The translations under genes were made by a program, and so were the position numbers. The notes under the pieces were generated by a model. The model did not search any database. It was not told the DNA's origin and was given only the letters and a program-made list of their open reading frames with translations. Shown piece by piece: positions 9,111 through 18,286 of a stretch of DNA of 47,457 bases; the stretch's first letter is position 1, and every line of letters begins with the position of its first letter. The stretch is from Chloroflexota bacterium. GTDB taxonomy: Bacteria > Chloroflexota > Dehalococcoidia > UBA2247 > JAUWOP01. Location of the stretch: contig JAUWOP010000005.1 of assembly GCA_030612045.1 (NCBI GenBank), positions 1 to 47,457 on the forward strand, given 5' to 3'.

Positions 9111-11299
9111 AGAGAGAGATAAGGGATGATTACGGAAAGCACTTTAACATGGCATTAGCGTATCAGACACTACAAAAATACTTTGGTCATACTTCATTCC
9201 TTCCTCTTCAAGAGGATGTCATCAAGGATATTCTGCTGAAAAATGATGTTTTTGTCCTCATGCCAACAGGTGGCGGTAAATCCTTGTGCTATCAATTGCC
9301 CGCCCTTCTTTTAGACGGTGTAACAATTGTCGTCTCGCCGCTTATCGCCTTAATGAAAGACCAGGTCGATGGGCTGAAAGCAAATGGGGTCGATGCCGCC
9401 TATATCAACAGCTCACTGAGTTTTGATAAGATACAAACTATAAAGTCGAAATTGCTGGAGAACCGAATCAGCATCCTTTATGTGGCTCCCGAAAGAATAA
9501 TGCTGCCGGACTTCCTATCATTTTTACAGCGTTTGAATATCAGCTTGATTGCCATTGATGAAGCCCATTGCATCTCCGAGTGGGGGCATGATTTTAGACC
9601 CGAATATCGCCAGTTGAAATCGCTTAAGGAGCATTTCCCTCAAATCCCTTTGGTTGCCCTGACAGCAACCGCTATTCCCGAGGTACAAAAGGATATCATA
9701 ACACAGCTAAAGCTAGCCGATCCAAAGATATATAAAGCAAGTTTCGACCGGGAGAATCTATTCTACCAGGTTAAACCAAAGGATAATGCCTATCATCAAT
9801 TATGGGAGTATCTAAAGAACCATAAGAGGGATTCGGGGATAATATACTGTTTCAGCCGCAAATCCACCGACGATTTATCAAGTAAACTTCGAGAAGATGG
9901 CTATCGTGCCTTGCCCTACCATGCCGGGTTGGATTCTGATTTAAGGACTGAGACGCAGGATAAATTTCGTAAAGACGATATTGAGATAATCGTGGCAACA
10001 ATAGCCTTTGGAATGGGGATAGATAAGCCAAATATACGCTTTGTGATCCACTACGATTTGCCGAGGAACCTTGAAGGTTATTATCAGGAAACGGGTAGGG
10101 CAGGAAGGGACGGACTTGAAAGCGATTGCATTCTCTTCTTCAGCTATGGTGATAAGGTAAAAATAGAATATTTTATCGGGCAGAAAGAGGATGAAACAGA
10201 AAAGCGAATTGCATATGACAAATTACAGGATATGCTCAATTTTTGTGAAGGTAGAACATGTCGCCGAAAAACCTTACTGAATTATTTCGGTGAAGTGTAT
10301 CACGAAACGAATTGCGGGAAATGCGATAATTGCCTGGAGCCGAAGGAAACGGTTGACGGAACCATTATCGCCCAAAAGATCATATCGTGCGTTTCTCGGA
10401 TTAAAGAAAGATTTGGAGTAAATCACATCGTTGATATCTTGTGTGGCTCAAGGAGTCAAAGGCTAATTCGCAATCGGCATGATACTTTGACCACCTACGG
10501 CATCGGCAAAGAATATACCAGGAAGCAATGGCAGGCTTTTATCAGGGAACTTGTTCAACTCGGTTACTTGCGATTGGATGGTGACAGATACCCCATCGTA
10601 AAACTAAGTGAAAAGAGTCATGGTATCTTATCCGAAAAAGAAATGGTTCTCTTGACCAAACCGGCAGAGGAAGTTCAGATAGCACAAAAATATTTTGATG
10701 AGAGCTTCGATCGAGAGCTATTTGAAAATTTAAGGGGTTTGAGGAAAAGACTTGCTGATGCGGAGGGTATGCCACCGTATATTATCTTTCATGATTCGAC
10801 TTTGAAGGCGATGGCAAGTCATTTCCCGCAAAACCTATCGGATTTTCAGAGGATGGACGGCGTTGGCGAGAGCAAATTAGAGAAATACGGGGAATTATTT
10901 GTAGAAGAAATCAGGGGTTATTGCAAGGAACGCAACATCGAACCAAAACCGACCAGCGTACATAGCTATCTCGCCAAAACAACAACATCTACGCTGCAAG
11001 AAACGCTAGAACTTTACAAACAAGATTTAACGATTGAGGAAATCGCCCGGAAAAGAAACCTGGCAATAAGCACGATAGCATCACACATCGAAAAGCTAAT
11101 TTTATCAGGCGAAGAAATTTCCATTGATAAATTCGTTGATATTGATAAGCAAAAACAGATTGTAAGGGAGCTCTCGATTCCGGGCAGTAAGAGATGGGCA
11201 TCTATAAAAGAAAGGCTGGGCGATGATTACACTTATGAAGAAATACGCCTGGTAAGCGCCTATAATTATGTAAGAAGCGCTGCGGCAGAGCTTATTTGA
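9107..11299 (+). CDS. recQ: ATP-dependent DNA helicase RecQ
   Basis: MPTGGGKSLCYQLPALL, DEAHCISEWGHDFRPEY, Zn-binding CRRKTLLNYFGE...CGKCDNC, HRDC and C-terminal HTH regions; ATGA overlap with the upstream DUF488 gene. Confidence 0.93.
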   Translation: MKREIRDDYGKHFNMALAYQTLQKYFGHTSFLPLQEDVIKDILLKNDVFVLMPTGGGKSLCYQLPALLLDGVTIVVSPLIALMKDQVDGLKANGVDAAYINSSLSFDKIQTIKSKLLENRISILYVAPERIMLPDFLSFLQRLNISLIAIDEAHCISEWGHDFRPEYRQLKSLKEHFPQIPLVALTATAIPEVQKDIITQLKLADPKIYKASFDRENLFYQVKPKDNAYHQLWEYLKNHKRDSGIIYCFSRKSTDDLSSKLREDGYRALPYHAGLDSDLRTETQDKFRKDDIEIIVATIAFGMGIDKPNIRFVIHYDLPRNLEGYYQETGRAGRDGLESDCILFFSYGDKVKIEYFIGQKEDETEKRIAYDKLQDMLNFCEGRTCRRKTLLNYFGEVYHETNCGKCDNCLEPKETVDGTIIAQKIISCVSRIKERFGVNHIVDILCGSRSQRLIRNRHDTLTTYGIGKEYTRKQWQAFIRELVQLGYLRLDGDRYPIVKLSEKSHGILSEKEMVLLTKPAEEVQIAQKYFDESFDRELFENLRGLRKRLADAEGMPPYIIFHDSTLKAMASHFPQNLSDFQRMDGVGESKLEKYGELFVEEIRGYCKERNIEPKPTSVHSYLAKTTTSTLQETLELYKQDLTIEEIARKRNLAISTIASHIEKLILSGEEISIDKFVDIDKQKQIVRELSIPGSKRWASIKERLGDDYTYEEIRLVSAYNYVRSAAAELI

Positions 11300-11570
11300 A
11301 GGGAGGAATCCGCCATCGAGCTTTTAAAGAGATGCTTCAAAACTCACAACAATTAGCAAGAACACCATAGTATGCTCTGCAGGGGGTATGATGGAATCAG
11401 CAAGGGAGATTATGCTCCCCGGAACAGCAATGCTCTCGTTTAGATAGAGTCTATTCTAATTGAAAAATGAGCCTGAAGGATAGTGGCAGCAGTAATAATC
11501 CCTCCTTTCTTTGTGGAGAGTTGTGGATATGGGGATAAAAGAAAGGAAGCAGCTTCAGGCAACCCGCTTA

Positions 11571-11753
11571 TCAAAATCTTGAGATCTGTTGAAAGAAATT
11601 GGAACGAGCCTTCACCATCCTTTCTGCAAATTCATTATCACTCATTTGACTGGCGACTGCTTCCAGACTTTCAAAAATAATGCCGGGACGCAGGCAGTTC
11701 TCAGCTTCGAACAACAATTTCAGCTTTTCTACGCTTGTTGGGGACATTGTCAT
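11571..11753 (-). CDS. Hypothetical small protein
   Basis: 60-aa ORF only. Confidence 0.2.
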   Translation of the reverse strand: MTMSPTSVEKLKLLFEAENCLRPGIIFESLEAVASQMSDNEFAERMVKARSNFFQQISRF

Positions 11754-11824
11754 CTCTAACCTTGCTCATTCTTTGCTGGGGATGAAAACATCCCCCCTTG
11801 AGCCAGTTAGAATTTTCATGGTAG

Positions 11825-11925
11825 CGTGGGGGCTTGTCCCCCACCCCTGCCGAGGATAAACCTCGGCGCTACGATAACCGGATAAACCTCGGCGCTACAA
11901 TGGCTATCGGCGCTACAATAGCTAA
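11825..11925. repeat. Short direct repeats (GGATAAACCTCGGCGCTAC x2 plus a partial) with a GGGGGCTTGTCCCCC hairpin
   Basis: Exact repeats at 11854-11872 and 11880-11898. Confidence 0.7.
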
Positions 11926-12040
11926 TCATAAGAAGAGACTATCCTATTCTAAAGTTTCCGAGAGCACTAAAGGTATTGGAAGAGACTGATGTTTCTCTCA
12001 GTCCGCGCAAAGTGATATACTTCCTGTAAGGAAGATATTG

Positions 12041-12859
12041 ATGGCAGGGAAAAAACAACCAAGATTTCTGATAACTAATGATGATGGTATATACGCCCCA
12101 GGGATATGGGTATTGGCAGAGAATCTAAAACAGGTGGGTAAGGTAGTGATTGTGGCGCCAGATCGAGAGCAGAGTGCTATAGGTACTGCTATTACGCTAC
12201 ACCAGCCCTTGAGGCTTAAAGAGATAGAGCCATTAGTAAAAGGGGTGAAAGCCTATTCTGTAGAAGGCACTCCCTCTGATAGCATCATCCTAGCGTTGCA
12301 GCTTCTACTACGCAACAAGGTTGATATGGTATTCTCCGGTATCAATGAGGGGGCTAATCTGGGCGACGATGTGCTCCTCTCAGGAACAGTAGGTGGGGCA
12401 ATGCAAGGTTATCTTCATGGTCTACCTGCTGTGGCAATCTCGGTAAACGCCTGGGAGAATGTGCATTTTGAGGCAGCTGCCATATTAGGCGTCATACTAG
12501 CAAGAAAACTGCTCTCCTCTCCCCCAAGTGTGAACATCGCGAAAAAGAGAATATTACTTAATGTGAATCTTCCCAACCTGCCAGTTGGAGGAATAAGAGG
12601 GATAGAGATTACTCACTTGGCTGGTAGAAGCTACTTTGACTTGATAAAGAAAGGGCACGATGGGAAGCGGGATTACTACTGGATTGTACGGGGAACACCC
12701 CTATGGGAAGTAGAAGAGGGGACTGATGCAAAGGTAGTGCAGGATGGAAGGATATCCATCACACCTATCCATAGCGATCTAAGCCTCCGAGAGAACAACG
12801 AGCTACTCTACAGTGTATCCTCAGAGATATTCAGAGAGTTGAGGGACGCAGGTCGATAG
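12041..12859 (+). CDS. surE: 5'/3'-nucleotidase SurE
   Basis: RFLITNDDGIYAPGI...VVIVAPDREQSAIGTAIT...VFSGINEGANLGDDVLLSGTVGGAMQG. Confidence 0.95.
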   Translation: MAGKKQPRFLITNDDGIYAPGIWVLAENLKQVGKVVIVAPDREQSAIGTAITLHQPLRLKEIEPLVKGVKAYSVEGTPSDSIILALQLLLRNKVDMVFSGINEGANLGDDVLLSGTVGGAMQGYLHGLPAVAISVNAWENVHFEAAAILGVILARKLLSSPPSVNIAKKRILLNVNLPNLPVGGIRGIEITHLAGRSYFDLIKKGHDGKRDYYWIVRGTPLWEVEEGTDAKVVQDGRISITPIHSDLSLRENNELLYSVSSEIFRELRDAGR

Positions 12860-12892
12860 CTCCCCATTTATCGTGGTCAAGCTGTACACAAA

Positions 12893-14062
12893 TTGCCTTC
12901 GGCAACCTTTTCTAATCACAAGATAATAAGAAGAGTCTTTCCCATCCTGGCTATTGCACTTTTCACTTCCATGTTGGGGGTAGGAATTATTGCTCCCCTC
13001 TTGCCTATTTATGCTGAGAGCATGGGAGCTACCATATTGTGGATAGCTGTAATCTCTGCTAGTTTCTCTCTATCTCGTGCTATCTTCATGCCATTTATTG
13101 GTAGGGCATCTGATAAAAGAGGCAGAAAGGTTTTCCTTTGTGTTGGGCTCTTCGCTTATACAGTAATTTCCCTGGGATATATATGGGCAAGCCAGCCTCT
13201 GGAGTTGACCATAGTCCGACTACTACACGGTAGCGCTGCTGGCATGATTATCCCTATTGCACAAGCTTATATCGGTGACCTTGCCCCGGAGGGTGAGGAG
13301 GGAACATGGATGGGTTATTTCAATGCTACCTTCTTCGCTGGGTTTGGGTGTGGTCCTCTCATAGGTGGGGCACTAACTGACTATTTTGGTATGGATACTG
13401 CCTTTTATACTATGGGTGTGCTCAACCTGCTTGCCTTCATCCTGGTATTCCTTTTCCTTCCTGATGTACATCCCAAGGAGAGAAGGGGGTGTAGCCCACG
13501 GCCTTCCTTCCGAGAAATGGGGAAAAGTAGCATGATAAAAGTGTTGCTCAGCTTTCGTTTCACGAATGCTATGGGGCGGGGAGCCTTCATCACTTTTCTT
13601 CCCATACTTGCAGCTTTTTCTCTGGGACTAACCGCCGCTCAGATAGGAGTAGCTCTAGCACTCAATATCCTTGTGGCAGCATCGCTTCAGCCACTCTGTG
13701 GCAGGTTAGCAGATAAGTTTAGCAGAAGAAAACTGGTGGTCATAGGAAATCTAATTGACACTATGACGCTTGGTATGATTCCCTTGGTGCAAAACTTCTC
13801 TCAATTGCTGGCTCTATGTATAGTTGGTAGTGTTGCTAAAGCACTTTCTATCCCTGCAGCCTCAGCATTAACAGTAGAAGAGGGCAAGAGGTTCGGTATG
13901 GGATCCACCATGGGAGTATTCACTATGGCAATGAGCCTGGGTATGGCAGCATCCGTTATAAATGGTGGAGTAGCAGAACTCGGTGGATTAGATTCCGCTT
14001 TTTATTTTGGGGCTGGCATAGAGGCTCTAGGAACAGGACTGTTTATCTGGTTCACTAGGTGA
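12893..14062 (+). CDS. MFS transporter
   Basis: 12-TM pattern with GRASDKRGRK and GRLADKFSRRK loops. Confidence 0.88.
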   Translation: MPSATFSNHKIIRRVFPILAIALFTSMLGVGIIAPLLPIYAESMGATILWIAVISASFSLSRAIFMPFIGRASDKRGRKVFLCVGLFAYTVISLGYIWASQPLELTIVRLLHGSAAGMIIPIAQAYIGDLAPEGEEGTWMGYFNATFFAGFGCGPLIGGALTDYFGMDTAFYTMGVLNLLAFILVFLFLPDVHPKERRGCSPRPSFREMGKSSMIKVLLSFRFTNAMGRGAFITFLPILAAFSLGLTAAQIGVALALNILVAASLQPLCGRLADKFSRRKLVVIGNLIDTMTLGMIPLVQNFSQLLALCIVGSVAKALSIPAASALTVEEGKRFGMGSTMGVFTMAMSLGMAASVINGGVAELGGLDSAFYFGAGIEALGTGLFIWFTR

Positions 14063-14155
14063 TATTATCCCAAATATTACACACGGTTCCTAGTTGCGTG
14101 ATATGCCCAAAATCTGTATGATTAGTGCTCCCTTAATGGGGAAGATGAGATAAAC

Positions 14156-15493
14156 ATGTACGAGGATACTATTGCAGCTATATCTACACCTATAGGAGAA
14201 GGGGGGATTGGCATCATCCGCCTTAGTGGGAAGAATTCTCAGCCTATTGCAGAGAAGCTATTTACTAGCAAGCTCTCCAACCATCATATCTCCTACGGAC
14301 ATATCATAGACCCTAATGATAACTCTATCATAGACGAAGTACTGGTCTCCTTCATGGCGGCACCTCATAGCTATACCCGTGAGGATGTGATAGAGATAAA
14401 TTGCCACGGTGGACCTCTCCCTTTGCAGCATATTCTGGAGCTAACCCTGCGCTACGGAGCAAGACTAGCAGAACCTGGGGAGTTTACCCTGCGAGCTTTT
14501 CTCAATGGGAGGATAGACCTTGCCCAAGCTGAAGCAGTACTGGATGTAATTCGAGCCAGGACCCAATCCAGCCTGCGTGTAGCGATCCAGGGATTGGAAG
14601 GATATCTCTCAACAGAGGTCAAGAGAATTCGCTCTCAGTTAATGTCAGCCCTTTCCTATCTCACTGCTCGAATTGACTTTCCTGAAGACGAAATTGAACC
14701 TCAGGATATCCTGCAGTTGATGGCAGACTCCCTTCAGAACCTACAGCAACTCCTCAATACTGCCGACGCCGGGATAATCTACCGCCAAGGGGTAAGAATA
14801 GCTATTGTGGGGTGCCCTAATGTAGGAAAGTCTACCCTCCTCAACCATCTCCTTCAGCAAGATAGGGCTATTGTTGCTCCTACACCAGGAACTACACGGG
14901 ATACGATTGAAGAAAGCGTAAACATCAGAGGAATACCTTTCGTATTAGTGGATACCGCAGGAATTCTTCATTCTAACGACCCTGTGGAATCTCTAGGTGT
15001 GGGGCGCAGTCGTAAGGCGATAGAACAGTCTGACCTGGTTCTTCTGGTACTTGATGTAAGCGAGCCAATGACTGATGCCGATAGAGAAATCATCTCCTAT
15101 CTTCGGGGGAAAGCAGTGGTAGTAGCTGCCAATAAGTGTGACCTGCCGCATAGAACCGAGAACCTAAGTCTCCCTTGGGAAGCTATTATGACCTCTGCAC
15201 TCACAGGAGAGGGAATCAGTATTCTGGAGGATAAGATTGCAGATACTGTGTTACAAGGTAAGGTGTTTGCCCCTGATACCCTTTTGGTAAGTAATACCCG
15301 ACATAAAGATGCTCTGCAAAGGGCTAAATTATCCCTGGAGCAGGTGTTCTCTGATATCGAATCGGGTATCCCTGATGACTTTATTACCATCTCGCTCACT
15401 GAGGCAGTAAATGCTCTGGGAGAAATTACTGGAGAGACAATTCGAGAGGAGTTACTGGAGACTATTTTTGCTAACTTCTGTATCGGGAAATAG
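14156..15493 (+). CDS. mnmE: tRNA modification GTPase MnmE (TrmE)
   Basis: DTIAAISTPIGEGGIGIIRLSG, GCPNVGKSTLLN, C-terminal FCIGK. Confidence 0.96.
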   Translation: MYEDTIAAISTPIGEGGIGIIRLSGKNSQPIAEKLFTSKLSNHHISYGHIIDPNDNSIIDEVLVSFMAAPHSYTREDVIEINCHGGPLPLQHILELTLRYGARLAEPGEFTLRAFLNGRIDLAQAEAVLDVIRARTQSSLRVAIQGLEGYLSTEVKRIRSQLMSALSYLTARIDFPEDEIEPQDILQLMADSLQNLQQLLNTADAGIIYRQGVRIAIVGCPNVGKSTLLNHLLQQDRAIVAPTPGTTRDTIEESVNIRGIPFVLVDTAGILHSNDPVESLGVGRSRKAIEQSDLVLLVLDVSEPMTDADREIISYLRGKAVVVAANKCDLPHRTENLSLPWEAIMTSALTGEGISILEDKIADTVLQGKVFAPDTLLVSNTRHKDALQRAKLSLEQVFSDIESGIPDDFITISLTEAVNALGEITGETIREELLETIFANFCIGK

Positions 15494-15559
15494 TTCCAAG
15501 CCTTCAAGATTCATTTCAGCTAATGAGTAAAAGATGTAGGAGTAAATTACAGAGTACAT

Positions 15560-15673
15560 ATGGGCCAAGCATTATTGACAATCCCAATCCCAGCGTTTAT
15601 TCTATTCGTGGGACCCCTTTTGATGCTGGGCTCTATGGTGAATGTTTATTCTGGAATTAAGGGAAGTGCTTAG
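15560..15673 (+). CDS. Small membrane protein (37 aa)
   Basis: MGQALLTIPIPAFILFVGPLLMLGSMVNVYSGIKGSA, one predicted TM; directly precedes the UspA gene. Confidence 0.35.
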   Translation: MGQALLTIPIPAFILFVGPLLMLGSMVNVYSGIKGSA

Positions 15674-15676
15674 AAT

Positions 15677-16111
15677 ATGAAACCTACTAGCAGGATTCTT
15701 GTCCCTGTGTGCGGTAACAGTGCTGACAGGGAAGCTGTTGAAATGGCGTGTAGACTTGCCAAAGGGAACAAGAGTGAAATACATTTGCTTTATGTAATTC
15801 AAGTAAAGCGGTCTTTACCACTTGATGCCAGAATGGAGCCGGAAACACAGAAAGGGGAGACAGTACTATATGCCGCTGAGAGTATTGCTGAGGAATTAGG
15901 ACAGGAGGTGAAGACTGACCTGGTGCAGGCGCGTGAGGTGGGACCTGCAATCATAGAGGAGGCAAGGGAACGAGGTGTTGAACTCACTGTAATGGGAGTA
16001 AATTATAAAAGGCGGTTTGGTGAGTTTGACCTGGGAGAAGTAGTTCCATATGTGCTAAAAAATGCCCATTGCCGTATATTCTTAGTGCGCCAACCTTTTC
16101 CAGTCAAGTAA
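15677..16111 (+). CDS. Universal stress protein (UspA family)
   Basis: RILVPVCGNSADREAVEMACRLAKGNKSEIHLLYVIQV fold signature. Confidence 0.8.
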   Translation: MKPTSRILVPVCGNSADREAVEMACRLAKGNKSEIHLLYVIQVKRSLPLDARMEPETQKGETVLYAAESIAEELGQEVKTDLVQAREVGPAIIEEARERGVELTVMGVNYKRRFGEFDLGEVVPYVLKNAHCRIFLVRQPFPVK

Positions 16112-16113
16112 TG

Positions 16114-16515
16114 ATGAAAGTAGTTATTGTAGGGTGTGGCCGAGTAGGTGCACAGTTAGCAACAATGCTCGCTGCCGAGAATTATGATGTAACCATACTC
16201 GACATTAATCCTCATAGTTTGAGCAAGCTTGTCCCTACTTTTCAGGGAACTGCCTTACTAGGTGATGGAACAGATGAAGACTCCCTACGAAAGGCGGGAA
16301 TAGAGGGAGCAGAAGCCTTCATAGCTTTAACAGGTGAAGACAACCACAATATTATGGCTGCCCAGATTGCGAAGCATATCTTCAAAATACCTCGAGTTAT
16401 TTGTCGTATATATGACTCACAGCGAGGAGAGATTTACCAAGATCTAGGGCTGGAAACTGTAAGCCCCACTATAACCTTTGTCCAATCATTCAAGGATAAG
16501 CTGCAGCAAGGGTAA
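16114..16515 (+). CDS. TrkA-N (RCK) domain potassium uptake regulator
   Basis: MKVVIVGCGRVGAQLATMLAAENYDVTILDIN...LLGDGTDEDSLRKAGIEGAEAFIALTGEDNHNIMAAQIAK. Confidence 0.9.
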   Translation: MKVVIVGCGRVGAQLATMLAAENYDVTILDINPHSLSKLVPTFQGTALLGDGTDEDSLRKAGIEGAEAFIALTGEDNHNIMAAQIAKHIFKIPRVICRIYDSQRGEIYQDLGLETVSPTITFVQSFKDKLQQG

Positions 16516-16671
16516 TTTTCTCACTCGTAACGATAGATGATTCCATCACATGAGGAATGCCGTTTCTGTGAGTGTAAATGTTGCGAAAAGCTAAATGTTT
16601 ATGGTATATAAATAGGCGCAGATATTTAGACCTGCCCAAGTTACGAAAAGACGAAAAAGGGAATGTAGAAA

Positions 16672-17352
16672 ATGTATGTAATTATTGTGGGTAGTGGAAG
16701 ATTGAGCCGCAGTCTGGCTAAGGCTTTGCTTGATGAGGAGCATGAGGTATTGATAATAGATAAGGATGAGGCAAAGGTATCGGCTATTGAAGAAGAGCTA
16801 GGTAGCATTTACCTCTTAGGAGATGGGTGTGAGGTAGATGTTCTAGAGGAAGCAGGTACCGATAGGGCGGATGTATTTATTGCTGTTACCGGGCACGACG
16901 AGGATAACCTCGTAGCCTGTCAGGTTGCCAAGCATAAATTTAATGTACCCCGTACTATTGCACAGGTTACTGATACCAAGAATGAGCATCTCTTTAAGAT
17001 GCTAGAGGTAGATGTGACTGTCACTTCATTTGATATTATTCTCGAACATATAAAGAGGGAAATACCTATTCATCCCTTAACTCGGCTTGCCTTCTTTCCG
17101 GATACTGAGGTGGAGGTGGTGGAGCTCAAAATACCATCAGATGCTGCTAGCGTAAATAAGCGAATTGACGAGCTATCCCTCCCTTCAGAGAGCTGCGTAT
17201 CTCTGATAGTCCGTAGTGGAGAAGATGCCAAAATAATGCCATCATCCGACTTCACCCTCCAGGCTGAAGACAAACTGGTAATCATAGCCAGAGGCACCCA
17301 ATCTGACCTTGAAAAAAACCTGTGTGATACCTTTACTACTCCAGAAAAATGA
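16672..17352 (+). CDS. trkA: TrkA family potassium uptake protein (TrkA-N + TrkA-C)
   Basis: MYVIIVGSGRLSRSLAKALLDEEHEVLIIDKDE... plus a TrkA-C tail. Confidence 0.9.
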   Translation: MYVIIVGSGRLSRSLAKALLDEEHEVLIIDKDEAKVSAIEEELGSIYLLGDGCEVDVLEEAGTDRADVFIAVTGHDEDNLVACQVAKHKFNVPRTIAQVTDTKNEHLFKMLEVDVTVTSFDIILEHIKREIPIHPLTRLAFFPDTEVEVVELKIPSDAASVNKRIDELSLPSESCVSLIVRSGEDAKIMPSSDFTLQAEDKLVIIARGTQSDLEKNLCDTFTTPEK

Positions 17353-18254
17353 TAGTAAATATTGCTTATCTTGGGCCAGAAGGAACTTTTACTGAAGAGG
17401 CTGCGCTGCTTTATTATGGGCAGAGGTTGGAAGGCGGGAATCCCCTTGCAAATACAAACCTGATTCCTTTTCCCAGCATCTCGACAGTAGCCCAAGCTGT
17501 AGCTACCGGAATTGCTATTGAAGGAATCGTCCCCATTGAAAATAGCCTAGAGGGGTCTGTAACTGACACTCTCGATTTACTAATTCATGAGTCCAAAGAA
17601 GCTTTTGTCTTCCCTCTGCTTATTCGCCAGGAGATTGTACTCCCCATTGAACATTGCCTCTTGGTCAAACCGGGCACTCAGATTCAAGATATTAAAACTA
17701 TCTTCTCTCACCCCCAGGCATTAGCGCAATGCCGCCACTTCTTGAAGCAGTTCCTGCCACAGTCTACAGAAAATGCCGCCCTCAGCACAGCTGCTGCAGT
17801 AAAGCAGATGCTCTTACAGCCAACATCTGCTGCTATTGGTACCAGGAGAGCAGCCTTTCTATATGGAGCGGAGATTCTAGCCAGGAGCATACAAGATCAT
17901 TCTCCTAATGCCACCCGTTTTGTTATTCTTGCACATACTGACCACACCCCAACTTCCAATGACAAGACTTCACTTTGTTTCTCCTTCAGCGAGGACCGTC
18001 CCGGCTTGTTGTACGAAGTACTTAAGGAGTTTGCTGAACATAGCATCAACCTTACCAAGGTAGAATCTCGTCCTTCTAGAGAGAGTCTGGGAAGATATAT
18101 CTTTCTTATCGATATGAAGGGACATCGTCAGGACCCTTTAATCAGTGAAGTACTATCCATAGTGCAGTCTAAGACCGCTTTGTTCAAAATACTTGGCTCA
18201 TATCCCTGCTTTAATCTTCAGCCTTTAGTTAAGGGTTCTCGGTCTAAGGGCTAA
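17349..18254 (+). CDS. pheA: Prephenate dehydratase
   Basis: IAYLGPEGTFTEEAA, GIVPIENSLEGSVTDTLDLL, ACT region KTSLCFSFSEDRPGLLYEVLKEFAEHSINLTKVESRPSR. Confidence 0.95.
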   Translation: MIVNIAYLGPEGTFTEEAALLYYGQRLEGGNPLANTNLIPFPSISTVAQAVATGIAIEGIVPIENSLEGSVTDTLDLLIHESKEAFVFPLLIRQEIVLPIEHCLLVKPGTQIQDIKTIFSHPQALAQCRHFLKQFLPQSTENAALSTAAAVKQMLLQPTSAAIGTRRAAFLYGAEILARSIQDHSPNATRFVILAHTDHTPTSNDKTSLCFSFSEDRPGLLYEVLKEFAEHSINLTKVESRPSRESLGRYIFLIDMKGHRQDPLISEVLSIVQSKTALFKILGSYPCFNLQPLVKGSRSKG

Positions 18255-18286
18255 TGACTAATGAGTAGCTTCTCTGGAGACCACAA

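Noticed and set aside
15097-15507. 136-aa minus-strand ORF over mnmE
   Set aside because: Antisense to conserved MnmE; no motif.
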